A stretch of DNA of 64,000 nucleotides from Symbiodinium natans (GCA_905221605.1 CAJNDS010002132.1:531644-595643); one strand, 5' to 3'; counted from the first letter of the stretch, positions 1 to 10,022 are shown. Program-made: numbers and translations. Notes: generated by a model from the sequence alone, not told the origin.

Positions 1-501
1 CCTAAACCCTAAGCCCTGAACCCTAAACCCGAAACCCTAAACCCTAAACCCTAAACCCTAAACCCTAAGCCCTAACCCTAAACCCTAAGCGGTCTCAAGG
101 CCCTGCTTGTCCTGTCTTCGGGCTTCGGGTTTAGGGTGAAACCCTACATAGCCCCGACCCAAAACTCAACCCTATCGGGTTTGGGGTTTAGGGTTTAGGG
201 TTTAGGGTTTAGGTTTAGGGTTTAGGGTTTCCGAAATTAGGGGCACCTTCTTGGGGTCCTTATCATAAGGGGATCCTATAGAGGACGGGGGGAGGGGGGG
301 CGGGGGCGGCTTATGTATGTAAGTGCCGCGCAGCGTCGGGTGATTAACGGCTAGCGTTTCACCATATACCCTACACCCTAAATCCTAGGCGCTCAGCTCA
401 TGATTTGAAGTCACCTTGGGGTTTTGCGGCCTTATAGCGTGTGTAGGGTTTATAGGGGTTCATAGGGGTCTATAGGGGATTTTTAGGGGCTACGTAGGCG
501 T
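1..501. repeat. Telomere-like mosaic at window start
   Basis: CCCTAAA units (about 1-90) give way to TTTAGGG units (about 175-235) around short unique pieces. Units are degenerate (CCCTAAG, CCCTGAA), unlike a fresh chromosome end. A G-rich stretch lies near 285-308. I see no gene. Confidence 0.85.
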
Positions 502-747
502 TTAAGGTTTAAGGCTAAGGGCTTCACGAAATTTGAACGCCGGAATCGCTGTGCAAAACGAAGATTGCTCCTCACGCAGATTGTCGCGAAGCTCCACCAA
601 CTTCCCAGTGAAGACGCCGCCCATAACGAAGCACGGGTGTGCAAGCGATCGAGATGCCGCGGCACCGATACAGGGGCCAAAAAACCACATAAGCATAAGG
701 ATCCGACTATTGGGGTATAAGGGCCACGCAGAACGGGGATTCCGCAA
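502..747 (-). CDS. Exon-like fragment, unknown protein with a hydrophobic segment
   Basis: An 81-codon open frame on the minus strand fills this unique island. It has a hydrophobic stretch (LMLMWFFGPCIGAAA) and then a charged helical part (GKLVELRDNLREEQSS), which looks like real protein sequence. Upstream on the minus strand is a TTTAGGG array ending TTTACAG, a usable splice acceptor. The stop lies in degenerate repeat. No ATG opens the frame, so it is probably an internal or terminal exon, or a gene fragment. The family is not recognised. Confidence 0.45.
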   Translation of the reverse strand: MRNPRSAWPLYPNSRILMLMWFFGPCIGAAASRSLAHPCFVMGGVFTGKLVELRDNLREEQSSFCTAIPAFKFREALSLKP

Positions 748-757
748 AAACCTGTCT

Positions 758-835
758 GTAAACCCTAAACCCTAAACCCTAAACCCTAAACCCTAAACCC
801 TAAACCCTAAACCCCAACCTAAACCCTAAACCCAA
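758..835. repeat. CCCTAAA array
   Basis: About ten near-perfect CCCTAAA units adjoin the upstream (minus-strand) edge of the exon-like island at 502-747. Confidence 0.9.
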
Positions 836-873
836 AACCCGCAAAACCCTGTTTGTAGGATCCTTATGTCTAG

Positions 874-941
874 GTGTTTTGGGCTCCGACGATACCAGGC
901 GTGTGACGCTGGCAGTGGCAGAAGCTGATCCAGAGCTTAGG
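874..941 (+). CDS. Short exon-like island, unknown
   Basis: After TCTAG, a 68-nt open frame encodes a plausible peptide (SDDTRRVTLAVAEADPELR). It is followed at once by GGTTTAG repeats, which give a GT donor. The left flank is CCCTAAA-type and the right flank TTTAGGG-type. It is too short to identify, and a chance open frame is possible. Confidence 0.3.
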
Positions 942-996
942 GTTTAGGGTTTTAGGGTTTAGGGTTCAGGGTTTAGGGTTGAGGGTTTAGGGTAAC

Positions 997-1136
997 CCTA
1001 CTTGGAGGTTCATGGTACTTAATTGCAACTGTACTTGTTACTGTGCTTGTAACCGTATTAGGGCACTTGAGGGGCTTATAAGTGAGTTATAAGTACAGTT
1101 ATAATTGGCTCATAGTAGCATGAACTTCCAAGTAGG
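997..1136. mobile_element. MITE-like element, family A, copy 1 (complete)
   Basis: A 140-bp element bounded by 18-bp terminal inverted repeats, CCTACTTGGAGGTTCATG on the left and CATGAACTTCCAAGTAGG on the right, with one mismatch. The interior is AT-richer than the flanks and has no coding capacity. Related copies lie at 5183, 36651 and 51119. Size, TIRs and copy number fit a non-autonomous DNA transposon. Target-site duplication is ambiguous because the ends lie in repeats. Confidence 0.75.
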
Positions 1137-1867
1137 GGTTTAGAGTGTTGAGTATCCGGGGCCCCCCAAGGTTTTATAAGGGATCCCAAACCTTGAGGAA
1201 GAAAACAAGGGTACTACTGAACATCCTAGGTACTACTTAGGGTTTATAGGGTTTGGGGGCACGTGGAGGGCTTGTCTAGCTTAGGGTGCTAAAGGGCTTG
1301 AGTTTTTGGGGGCGTCCGAGGTTTAGAGTTTAAGTTTAGGGTTTAGGGTATAGGGTTTAGGGTTTCAGTTCAGGGTTTTAGGGTTCTGGGCTTTATGGGT
1401 TTAATGATTTTAGGGTCGCGCGGTGTTTGGCACGCAGGCTCGGCTGTCGGGTGGATATGTGCACGCTGGGTTTACTATTGCTTACTACGCAGGTTTTTCA
1501 AACCGAAGAAAAGGCAACCTATTTTTCTATCCCTTACACCTTAAACCCTAAATCCTGGACCCTAAACCCTAAAGCCTAAACCCTGGACCCTAAACCCTAA
1601 ACCCCTCAAAATCTTGAAACCTGCGAATGCTGTAAGCCCCAGGAATTCTGACTATTCTAAAGCCCTGAAACCTATACGAGTCCTCACAGCCCTGCAAACC
1701 TCCAAACTTGTAGGGTTTAGGGCTCAGGGTTGAACCTACTGGCTGCAAATCCAATGCCTTCGTCGGATCATGCATGCCCCGTAAACCCTAAACCCTAAAC
1801 CCTGGATCATGCAGCGAGTTAAGCTTTAGGGTTGAGGGTTTGGGGTTTAGGGTTTAGGCTCCATCTT
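1137..1867. repeat. Degenerate telomere-like mosaic
   Basis: Scattered TTTAGGG units (about 1320-1380) and CCCTAAA units (1540-1610, 1785-1805) with short unique pieces. A 61-codon minus frame at 1590-1775 is largely repeat-derived, so I do not call it a gene. Confidence 0.7.
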
Positions 1868-1978
1868 ATGAAAATTCTCACAGTGAGGGGGAAGGAGCTG
1901 TGTAGGACTCCGTCGGAGTTCGGGATGCCGGATTCAGCGTGCGACGTGTTGAAACTCGATGTTGGAACCGGACCCTAA
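1868..1978 (+). CDS. Short ORF whose stop is supplied by the repeat
   Basis: An ATG opens 36 codons reading MKILTVRGKELCRTPSEFGM and continuing to a TAA formed by the first CCCTAAA unit. Composition looks like protein, and the island carries no telomere-like units internally. It could be a terminal exon or an exon whose donor (GACGTG or GATGTT) lies inside. The function is unknown. Confidence 0.35.
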   Translation: MKILTVRGKELCRTPSEFGMPDSACDVLKLDVGTGP

Positions 1979-3417
1979 ACCCTAAAACCGAAACCCTAAA
2001 CCCTGAATCCAAAACCCCAAACCCTCAAGCCCCTGTAACTTGAAATTGTTCAAGAGTCCAAAAGCCGAAGCTCCTCGTAACTTTCCTCGACACTTTCCCC
2101 GGACCTGAACCCTGAATGATCTCAATAAACCCTAAACCCTAAACCCTAAACCCTAAACTCTAAACCCTAAACCCCATGAACCTCTTCAATGGCAGACACG
2201 TCTTCCTCTAAGTCCATGTTGGCTGCACCGGGGATGCCTCGGAGGTTTCAAGGAGGGTTTGAGGTTTAGGGTTTAGGGTTTAGGGTTTGGGATTTAGGGT
2301 TTGGGGTTTGGGGTTTCGGGTTTAGGGTTTGGGGTTTAGGGTTGAGGGTTTTGGGTTTGGGGTTTGGGGTTTAGGGTTTCGGGCCTAGGGTTTGGGGTTT
2401 GGGGCCTAGGGTTTGGGTTTTGTGGTTTAGGGTCTCGGGTTTGGGGCTGAATTTAAGGTTTAGGGTTTTAGGAACCCAATAATGGCAAACATGAAATACG
2501 CTAGGGGGCCTACCCAGCCCCTGTACCCCTCAATTTACAGTATCTCCATGGAAGCTGATGGTGCGAAACCAGTAAAACGCAACCTGTAAACCTCCTAAAC
2601 CCCGCATCCTTGACCCTAAACCCTGAAAACCCTAGACCCCAAACCTCAAACCCAAAACTCTAACCCTAAGCCCTTAAACCCTAAACCCCAGGCCCTAAAT
2701 CCCTAAACGCCTGAACCACCAAACCCCCAAACCCCCAAAAAAAAACACTAAACAAGGAACTTCACCCTAAACCCTAAACCCCTAAACCCTAAACCCTGGA
2801 CCCTGGACCCTAGAGCCTAACCCGTAAAGCCCTAAACCCCTGAACCCCATGGAAGCTCTGACCTGGACGCTGGGGCTTGCACCCAGTACGGTGCAGGCCT
2901 CGGAAGGGTTTAGGGTTTAGGGTTTAGGCGTTCAGGAGTTTAGGGTTTAGGGTCTAGGGTGTAGGGTTTAGGGCAAGTGGAAGCAGCTGCCTGCTGCCAC
3001 CACGCTTGGTACCAAGCTTACACACTGGGGCCTGGAGACCCTAAACCCTAAACGCCGAACCCGAAACCCTAAACCCTAAACCCTAAACCCTAAACCCTAA
3101 ACCCTAGCCCCCCCCCCCCCCCAGATTGCTTGAGGGGGAGTAACGGATTTGATGCAGCCACCAGTCATAGGGGCATAAGGGGGGTTGATTGTAGGGAATT
3201 AAACAACAGGTTTGGGGGCTTCTGGCTTAGGGGTTTTAGGGTAGGGACCCTAAAGCCTGCACCCTAAACCCTAGAGTAAACTCCAAAAAGTTGGAACGTC
3301 CTTATCCCCATACCCCATAAGGTATACTACATCGAATCCCCGCTCTAATCATGCTAAAACCGTGCTCCAACGTTCTGGAGGCTACTGCAAACCCTAACCC
3401 TAATCAGGGGATTCAGG
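1979..3417. repeat. Telomere-like mosaic with TTTGGGG variants
   Basis: CCCTAAA units (about 2128-2175), then a TTTAGGG/TTTGGGG block (2255-2470), then CCCTAAA blocks (2590-2850 and 3055-3108) ending in a C13 run. The intervening unique pieces are mostly 60-120 bp. No gene is supported. Confidence 0.75.
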
Positions 3418-3615
3418 ATGTTTCAGGGAGCTCGCACAGCAACAGCCCTTAAGGCCCTTCAACCGGCATCCTATGCTGGCGTTGCTTCTCAGGAATCAAA
3501 ACATCCATTGAACCATATGTGCATATATATATATATAGAGATTTGTATAATAAACATGTGTAGATACAACAAGTTTAAAAGAATGCGGTTTCCTTACGGT
3601 GGCAACTGCATTTAA
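3418..3615 (+). CDS. Possible exon, unknown
   Basis: A 65-codon open frame starting at ATG. The first half (MFQGARTATALKALQPASYA) is protein-like. The second half crosses an AT microsatellite and is low complexity. It may be a short first exon followed by non-coding sequence. Confidence 0.25.
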   Translation: MFQGARTATALKALQPASYAGVASQESKHPLNHMCIYIYIEICIINMCRYNKFKRMRFPYGGNCI

Positions 3616-3714
3616 TGTTTCTTAACAGCAGCTCAGGCAACTGTGTAGATGAAGCCTTGGGCTTTTGGGCTACAAGCGCCCTGCCAACAAACCTTAAAAC
3701 TGAACCCTGAACCC

Positions 3715-3970
3715 TAAACCCTAAACCCCTAAACCCCTAAACCCCTAAGCCCCTAAACCCCTAAGCCCCTAAGCCCCTAAGCCCCTAAGCCCCCAAACCC
3801 CCAAACCCCCAAACCCCCAAACCCCCAAACCCCCAAACCCCCAAACCCCTAAACCCCTAAACCCCTAAACCCCTAAACCCCTAAACCCCTAAACCCCTAA
3901 ACCTCTAAACCCCTAAACCCCTAAACCCCTAAACCCCTAAACCCCTAAACCCCTAAACCCCTAAACCCCA
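3715..3970. repeat. Homogeneous 8-mer array (CCCCTAAA / CCCCCAAA)
   Basis: About 30 tandem 8-bp units. CCCCTAAA flanks a central run of CCCCCAAA and some CCCCTAAG. The internal homogenisation points to local tandem amplification, not independent telomerase addition. A similar CCCCTAAA block occupies about 4680-4935. Confidence 0.9.
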
Positions 3971-4400
3971 AACCGTAGACCCTAAACCCTAAACTCGAAT
4001 TCAGATTCGAGCTTGGTGCCTTAGAGTGACGAAGCCGCTTCTGGAATCTGAGGCTTGAGGCTTAGGGCTTAGGGCTTTGCGGTGGAGTTTGTGAAGCCCT
4101 AGACCCTAAACCCTAGCCCTAAACCCTAAACACCAAACTGGTGAGCTTAGGCGTTTACACCGGGATGGAGCCGCTGAACGCCTGCAAACCCCCCAAAACC
4201 AGACCGGGGGTGAGCTTGAGGCTTGGGGGGGATGGAGCAAGTTGTCCGGCCCTCACGGCGACACCCTAAACCCTAAACCCTAAACCCTAAGCCCTAAACC
4301 CTAAACTCTAAACCCTAAACTACCGTAAAATCTGACTATCTATACTCTATACTATGTGTATATACAATTATATATATATATATACACATATGCATATGCG
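3971..4400. repeat. Mixed telomere-like stretch with AT microsatellite
   Basis: Degenerate CCCTAAA units with a cleaner run at about 4262-4320, then an AT-rich microsatellite (about 4350-4395) adjoining a family C element. No gene seen. Confidence 0.7.
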
Positions 4401-4495
4401 AAGTTCTCTAAATAGGATCCTTTTTTGGTTCCCCTGTGTGGTACGGCACCCGTAAAGTAAGAACCGCTAAAAGGGACCCGAGTTTTGAGAACTAC
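4401..4495. mobile_element. MITE-like element, family C, copy 1
   Basis: The left end AAGTTCTCTAAATAGGATCC mirrors the right end TTTTGAGAACTAC. The interior shares CGGCACCC and AAAAGGGACCC with the copies at 34751 and 45940. It is non-coding and about 95 bp. Confidence 0.6.
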
Positions 4496-4568
4496 CCATA
4501 TTGTTCAGCGTTGAAATCTGATACCCAAAAAACCTGCACCAACCTCGAGTAAATCCCTAAGCCCTAAA

Positions 4569-4668
4569 ACTCCCTCATACTAACAGTCCTTAACAGGGAA
4601 TAATTTCCGTATGAGGTACTATAGTCCCCATTAAATACGGACTGCTAGCATAACAGGGAACATCCCAA
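4569..4668. mobile_element. MITE-like element, family B, copy 1
   Basis: Imperfect inverted ends: TCCCTCATACTAACAGTCC on the left, and GGACTGCTAGCATAACAGGG followed by AACATCCCAA on the right. Copies sharing these ends occur at 11325-11404 and 59398-59505. Confidence 0.6.
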
Positions 4669-4944
4669 CCCTAAGCCCCAAACCCTAAATCCCTAAATCC
4701 CTAAACCCCTAAACCCCTAAACCCCTAAAACCCTCAACCCCTAAACCCCTAAACCCCTAAAACCCTAAAACCCTTAACCACTAAACCCCTAAACCCCTAA
4801 ACCCTAAAACCCTAAAACCCTTAACCCCTAAACCCCTAAACCCCTAAAGCCCTAAAACCCTAAACCCCTAGATCCCTAAATCCTTAAACCCCTAAACCCC
4901 TAAGCCCCTAAACCCCTAAACCCCTAAAAACCTTAACCCCAAGT
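4669..4944. repeat. CCCCTAAA/CCCTAAAA 8-mer array
   Basis: About 30 units of mixed 8-mers directly follow the family B element and run up to the ATG of the next island. Confidence 0.85.
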
Positions 4945-5037
4945 ATGTTTTCGGGGCACCTCCCCCAACTATGGCTGCGCTGGGCACCAGCGCTGGACGT
5001 GCCCCCACACTGCCTAGCTGCGCCTGGGCAGGGTGTA
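4945..5037 (+). CDS. Possible first exon, unknown
   Basis: An ATG follows the CCCCTAAA array and opens a peptide starting MFSGHLPQLWLRWAPALDVP. The frame reaches GGGCAGG followed by GTGTAGG, a possible donor at the start of a TTTAGGG-type stretch. The flank pattern (CCCTAAA left, TTTAGGG right) matches the better-supported exons at 45-48 kb. A second open piece in the same frame (about 5098-5175) includes GGYVYIWHPKLNGGGSLKEG. Confidence 0.3.
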
Positions 5038-5182
5038 GGGTTTCGGGTTTCGGGTTTAGGGGTTAGGGTTAGGGTTCAGGGGTTACGCTTGCGGGTCTGT
5101 AGTGGCAGAAGTCTTGTGTCGGGAGGCTATGTCTACATCTGGCATCCCAAGCTCAACGGTGGAGGGTCCTTAAAAGAGGGGT

Positions 5183-5317
5183 CTACTTGGAGGTTCAGGG
5201 TACTTATAAACCAATTATAACTGTGCTTGTAACCCACTTATCAGCCCCTTAAGTGCCCTAATATGGTTATAAGTACAGTTGTAGTTGGTTAATAAGTACC
5301 ATGAACCTTCACGTAGG
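5183..5317. mobile_element. MITE-like element, family A, copy 2
   Basis: Left end TCTACTTGGAGGTTCAGG and right end CATGAACCTTCACGTAGG are the family A inverted repeats with a few substitutions. The interior shares ATTATAACTGTGCTTGTAAC and AAGTACAGTT with copy 1. Confidence 0.7.
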
Positions 5318-6006
5318 AGGAGTGGTCTCCAATATTCGTATGGCTCCCGTGGTTGCCTATGGTTTTGAACTTAGGTTGCTAGGTATGACAAAAGGGTGCT
5401 TCTTGGAAAAGCCCAACAACCCATCTTCATGATTAAACCCTGAGACTCTCAACCCCAAACCCTAAACCTGAAAACCTCAAACCCTAAACCCTAACAGGAA
5501 CCCAGACCCACAACAGGCAACACATGGTGACATAGGTTGGGCACCCTGGCTTCGTGGTTGCCTTTGTTTGCTTAGGGTTTAGAGTTTAGGGTTTAGATTT
5601 AGGGTTTAGGGTTTAGGGTTTAGGGTTTATCGTTTAGGGTTTAGGCTTTAGGGTTTAGGGTTTCGGGAACGAGGATAAGTTTCGGGTGTAGTCTAGACCT
5701 TGCAATACAGGTTAAACCCCCTTAAATCCCAAAGCCTAACTTAAAATTGCCACTACCTGGGACCCTCTTTTCCTGCAGTGTTAAGGGTTATACCTACTAA
5801 ATAGGGGTACGTACTACTAAACCGTAGCCAAATAAGGTGCCAAGGGGGATTTAACATGAGAGAAGCCTGACACCCCATGGTGGCAACCGAAGCTCGACTC
5901 GTAACCCTAAATCCTACACCCTGCATTCAAAAGTTCAGGGTTCAGGGTTCAGGGTTCAGGGTTCAGGGTGCAGGGTGCAGGGTGCAGGGTTCAGGGTTCA
6001 GGAATT
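5318..6006. repeat. Telomere-like mosaic and GGGTTCA variant run
   Basis: Short unique pieces alternate with CCCTAAA (about 5450-5495) and TTTAGGG (5570-5670). A GGGTTCA/GGGTGCA run lies at about 5936-6003. No gene is supported. Confidence 0.7.
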
Positions 6007-6312
6007 GGGGTTTAGGGTTTAGGGTTTAGGGTTAGGGTTTAGGGTTTAGGGTTTAGGGTTTAGGGTTTAGGGTTTAGGGTTTAGGGTTTAGGGTTTAGGG
6101 TTTAGGGTTTAGGTTAGGGTTTAGGGTTTAGGGTTTAGGGTTTAGGGTTTAGGGTTTAGGGTTTAGGGTTTAGGGTTTAGGGTTTAGGGTTTAGGGTTTA
6201 GGGTTTAGGGTTTAGGGTTTAGGGTTTAGGGTTTAGGGTTTAGGGTTTAGGGCTTAGGGTTTAGGGTTTAGGGTTTAGGGTTTAGGGTTTAGGGTTTAGG
6301 GTTTAGGGTTCA
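6007..6312. repeat. Long TTTAGGG array
   Basis: About 43 nearly perfect TTTAGGG units with two 6-bp units and one TTAGGGC variant. It is one of the longest homogeneous arrays in the window and lies inside it, so it is interstitial. Confidence 0.95.
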
Positions 6313-6494
6313 GCATCTCATGTTCGAGCATTTACTAGGCCAGCAGTGTGTGTAGGCAACGGAAAAAAAACCCACCCACCCAGAGAATCCCAAAACATTA
6401 AGAAAATAAAAAGTTTACATTTCTCATCAGCAAGCCCTGTCCTCCTACCCACGAACCATTTCATCGGCCCCCATAAAAGGGCGGGACTTCGAAA

Positions 6495-7280
6495 TCCTGA
6501 AGCCGGTGAAGGATCGGTTTTGGTCAAAAATCCAGAAAACGAGAGACCACCCAGAGCCGTCGATTTCAGTACTAAAAAATCGCATTTTTACCTGGACCCG
6601 GGCCGATCCTGGGGTCCCCCTCATTTGGGGTGTTTTTGGAGGCAAACTTTCCCTCTCAAGGGGGGGTCGGAGTTTGAGGCAAGGGGGGGTCTCAGAAGAC
6701 TATTTTGCCTTGAAAATTGAAAAATACGACCCCCCCTTGACCAAAATTACGCTGTGAAAAGGTCGCGGGGGCGGCCCTTCATCAGGATTGAGGGTTAAAA
6801 CCCTGAAAAACCCTGAAAAACATTGAAAAACTTTGAAAAACATTGAAAAACTCTGAGAAACCTTGACAAACCGTGAAAAACTTGAATTCCTGAAGCCGGT
6901 GAAGGCTCGGTTTTGGTCAAAAATCCAGAAAACGAGAGGCCACCCAGAGGCGTCGATTTCAGTACTAAAAAATCGCATTTTTACCTGGGACCCGGGCCGA
7001 TCCTGGGATCCCCCTCATTTGGGGTGTTTTTGGAGGCAAACTTTCCCTCTCAAGGGGGGGTCGGAGTTTGAGGCAAGGGGGGTCTCAGAAGACTATTTTG
7101 CCTTTAAAATTGAAAAATACGACCCCCCCTTGACCAAAATTACGCTGTGAAAAGGTCGCGGGGGCGGCCCTTCATCAGAATTGAGGGTTAAAACCCTGAA
7201 AAACCTTGAAAAACATTGAAAAACCTTGAAAAACACTGAAAAACTCTGAGAAACCTTGAAAAACCTTGAAAAAGCCAAGG
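6495..7280. repeat. 393-bp tandem duplication
   Basis: Two copies, 6495-6887 and 6888-7280. Each starts TCCTGAAGCCGGTGAAGG, contains TCAGTACTAAAAAATCGCAT and ends in a minisatellite of about 10 bp (variants of CCTTGAAAAA). Open frames of 83-124 codons occur on both strands of both copies and are equally good in several frames, so I treat this as a satellite and not as genes. The copies differ by scattered substitutions and small indels. Confidence 0.85.
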
Positions 7281-7495
7281 CCCGCGCGCGCGAGGGCCAG
7301 GACAAGGCCAGACCCTTGAGTGCCCAACAGGGCCGGTCAATTTTCCGACTATAGGGTTTAAATATATATAGGTAAGAGAGGTTTAGGGCTACTGAGGGCA
7401 TCTCACCAGGGCCCCCAACACCATGGCCGCGCGGCCGCCGCTCCGGAGCGGCCGTGGCTCCTTGTAAAGGAGGGACCCTTCTAAGGGTCCTTGGA
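7281..7495. other. Unique tail of the duplicated block
   Basis: GC-rich unique sequence with a CG-rich patch (CCCGCGCGCGCGAGGG near 7280) and GGCCGCGCGGCCGCCG near 7428. No frame is convincing. Confidence 0.5.
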
Positions 7496-7715
7496 GGATA
7501 GGGTTTAGGGTTTAGGGTTCAGGGTTTAGGGTTAGGGTTTAGGGTTTAGGGTTTAGGGTTTAGGGTTTAGGGTTTAGGGTCTAGGGTCTAGGGTCTAGGG
7601 TCTAGGGTCTAGGGTTTAGGGTTTAGGGTTTAGGGTTTAGGGTTTAGGGTTTAGGGTTTAGGGTTTAGGGTTTAGGGTTTAGGGTTTCGGGTTTAGGGTT
7701 TAGGGTTTAGGGTTC
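7496..7715. repeat. TTTAGGG array with CTAGGGT sub-block
   Basis: About 30 heptamers. A central run of five CTAGGGT units shows local spread of one variant. Confidence 0.9.
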
Positions 7716-7969
7716 AAGAGCTCTTGGTCGAGCAGTTTCTCGCTTAGGCTCGTTGTTTAGAACATCGAAAAATGCCCACCCACCCGAACTTCCCATAACG
7801 TTAAAAAACACAAAGTTTCTTCCTTTGATCATCAACAACAAAATTAATGACCACCACTTAACGCTAAACACAGGCTTTGAGGCCCTGAAACCCTAAACGC
7901 CAGGCCTTGAGGCCTGGAAACTTCCCCTAAACACCAGTCCTTGAGTCCTTGAGGCCCTGAAGCCCTAAC

Positions 7970-8255
7970 CACGAATATTTGGGCCTTGCCCACGAGAATT
8001 TGGGCCTTGCCCATGGGTTTTTGGGCCTTGCCCATGAATATTTGGGCCTTGCCCACGAATATTTGGGCCTTGCCCACGAGTTTTTGGGCCTTGCCCACGA
8101 ACCAACAGGCCCAACAATTCGTGCGCAAGGCCCAAAAATTCGTGGGCAAGGCCCAAAATCCGGATTTTGGCCCTTGCCCACGAATATTTGGGCCTTGCCC
8201 ACGAATCTTTGGGCCTTGCCCAGGATTATTTGGGCCTTGCCCACGAATACCATTC
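7970..8255. repeat. 20-21 bp satellite with internal orientation switch
   Basis: About 12 units built on TTTGGGCCTTGCCCACGAAT. Six run forward (about 7976-8098), two are inverted (about 8119-8155) and four run forward again (about 8165-8250). The core GGGCCTTGCCC is nearly palindromic. Frames of 60-108 codons on both strands are repeat translations. Confidence 0.9.
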
Positions 8256-8280
8256 AGGTTTATAATTCTATGGTAGGAGA

Positions 8281-8365
8281 GGTTTAGGGTTTAGGGTTTA
8301 GGGTTTAGTGTTTAGGGTTTAGGGGTTTAGGGGGTTTAGGGGGTTTAGGGTTTAGGGTTTAGGGT
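8281..8365. repeat. TTTAGGG array
   Basis: About eleven units, including two longer GGGGGTTTA forms. Confidence 0.85.
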
Positions 8366-8499
8366 TCAGCAGCTCCGGGTCGAGCAATCTCTAGTAGAGC
8401 CGTTGTTTCGATTCTAGAAAAAAAACCACCCACCCACAGAATCCCAACACATTAAGAAATATAAAGTTCACAATTTCCATCAGTAAGCCCTGTCCCTGA

Positions 8500-8905
8500 A
8501 CCTCATTTGATTCATTCTACTCGTATTCGTTTTCATCATTCTGCTCGTTTTCATTCTGCTCGTGTGCGTTTCTTTCTGCCCGTATTCATTCCGCTGGTAT
8601 TCGTTCTCTCTCTCTGCTCGTATTCATTCTGCTCGTATTCCTTCTCTCTCTGCTCATGTTCATTCTGCTCGTATTCGTTCTCTTTCTGCTCATATTCATT
8701 TTGCTCGTATTCGTTCTCTTGCTGCTCGTATTCGTTCCCTCTCTCTCTCTCTGCTCGATTTCAGTCTGCTCATGTTCGTTGTCTTTCTGTTCGTATTCAG
8801 TCTGCTCGTATTCATTTTGTTCTGCTCGTCTCGTGTTCGTTCTCGTTCTGCTCGTATTCATTCCGCTCGTATTCGTTCTCTCTCTCTCTCTCTCTGCTCT
8901 TGGAC
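8500..8905. repeat. Pyrimidine-rich CTGCTCGTATTC minisatellite
   Basis: Degenerate repeats of TTCTGCTCGTATTCGTTCTC with interspersed CT dinucleotide runs. All three plus frames stay open (Ser/Cys/Tyr/Phe-rich) and so does the minus strand (Asn/Thr/Arg/Glu-rich), as expected for a repeat without stops. I do not call a gene. Confidence 0.85.
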
Positions 8906-9023
8906 CGCTCCCGCCATGACACAAGGGAGTGGGGATGGAGGACTGTGTCATGGAGCGTTCCAGTGTCCAGGAGCCCAAAGAGAGGCACGGTCACCGAGGA
9001 ACTTTCAGTCGCACCACAAAAAG

Positions 9024-9180
9024 AAATGGGGGTTTAGGGGTTTAGGGGTTTAGGGGTTTAGGGGTTTAGGGGTTTAGGGGTTTAGGGGTTTAGGGGTTTA
9101 GGGGTTTAGGGGTTTAGGGGTTTAGAGGTTTGAGGGTTTAGGGGTTTAGGGGTTAGGGGTTGAGGGTTTTAAGGTTTTAG
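9024..9180. repeat. GGGGTTTA 8-mer array
   Basis: About 15 tandem GGGGTTTA units decaying to mixed forms. Confidence 0.9.
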
Positions 9181-10020
9181 GATCTCGGGTATAGGGTGCA
9201 GGACAAGAGGTTTCGATTCGTGACAGTGCTCCAAGTACAGGCCCCATAATTCCCTCGAGTTCTTATAATCGGGATACAGGTAAAGTTGGACTTGGGTTAA
9301 GTGCAACTCCCCTCAAAGGAAGGCTGAGGGGATCGGAGCTTGAAGGGTATTAGGGTTTAGTTAGGGGTCAGGGTTGAGGGATTAAGGTTTAGGGTTTGGG
9401 GTCTTGGGGGTTTCCGAGGGCTAAGGGGGCTCAGGCACTGGGCAGGATACGGGAGAAAGCAGCCCAGGCTAGGAAAAGAATCAGGGCTTTAGGGTTCAGA
9501 TTTAAGATGCTGTACCCGTGGCTCTTTCGGGGTTCAAGGGTCTAGGATTCAGGGTGTTTACCTATAGCCAGAAATAACACCCCTAAGCCCTCAACCTTCG
9601 CCCTAAACCTTCATATCTTCGAAAAGGAAGAACGCACCGTGGGGAGGTTCTTAGGGTAGTTTCATGACGATTAAGGGATTAGGTATCCGAAAACCCTATT
9701 CAGTATGGCTCTTGGTACCTAATTCCAGGATAGTACTACCCCTTAAAAGGGCCCATACATCAAAACCCTTTTGAAGGAGGTAAGGGACTTATTAAGGGAC
9801 CGTGTACTATTGGGATCGGTGTAATCACTAATGAAATAGGATCCGATCCCTTTATAGCTATACTATCTGATCGGAAAATTACTAATTAATCGTTTTCCCC
9901 TAGGATCCGTTTATAGCTGTACTATCTTATTATAACCCCCCCCCCCCCCCCCCCAAAAAAAAAAAAAAAAAAAAAAACCTAAACTATTCAGGCGCCCTTT
10001 TCTTACCTACCCTTTGTGTG
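9181..10020. other. Mostly unique spacer with repeat fragments and a poly-C/poly-A run
   Basis: Contains a family E-like fragment (about 9735-9830) and two copies of an AGGATCCG...TTTATAGCT.TACTATCT segment near 9838 and 9902. Then comes a run of about 16 C followed by about 21 A (9939-9977). No frame is convincing. Confidence 0.55.
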
Positions 10021-10022
10021 CG

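Noticed and set aside
1-90. A true chromosome end at the start of the window
   Set aside because: The units are degenerate, both orientations follow within 250 bp, and longer arrays lie in the interior. Nothing shows that the window begins at a scaffold end.
6318-7401. Several proteins of 60-124 codons in the 393-bp duplication
   Set aside because: Open frames exist in many frames of both strands and repeat with the duplication; none has better coding character than the others.
7976-8250. CRISPR array
   Set aside because: Direct repeats have no unique spacers of constant length and the setting is a eukaryotic repeat region.
7844-8287. GQGPN/LGLAHE-type repeat proteins
   Set aside because: They are translations of the 20-21 bp satellite on both strands.
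8507-9053. Ser/Cys/Tyr-rich protein of up to 176 codons
   Set aside because: It is a translation of a pyrimidine-rich minisatellite with all plus frames open.
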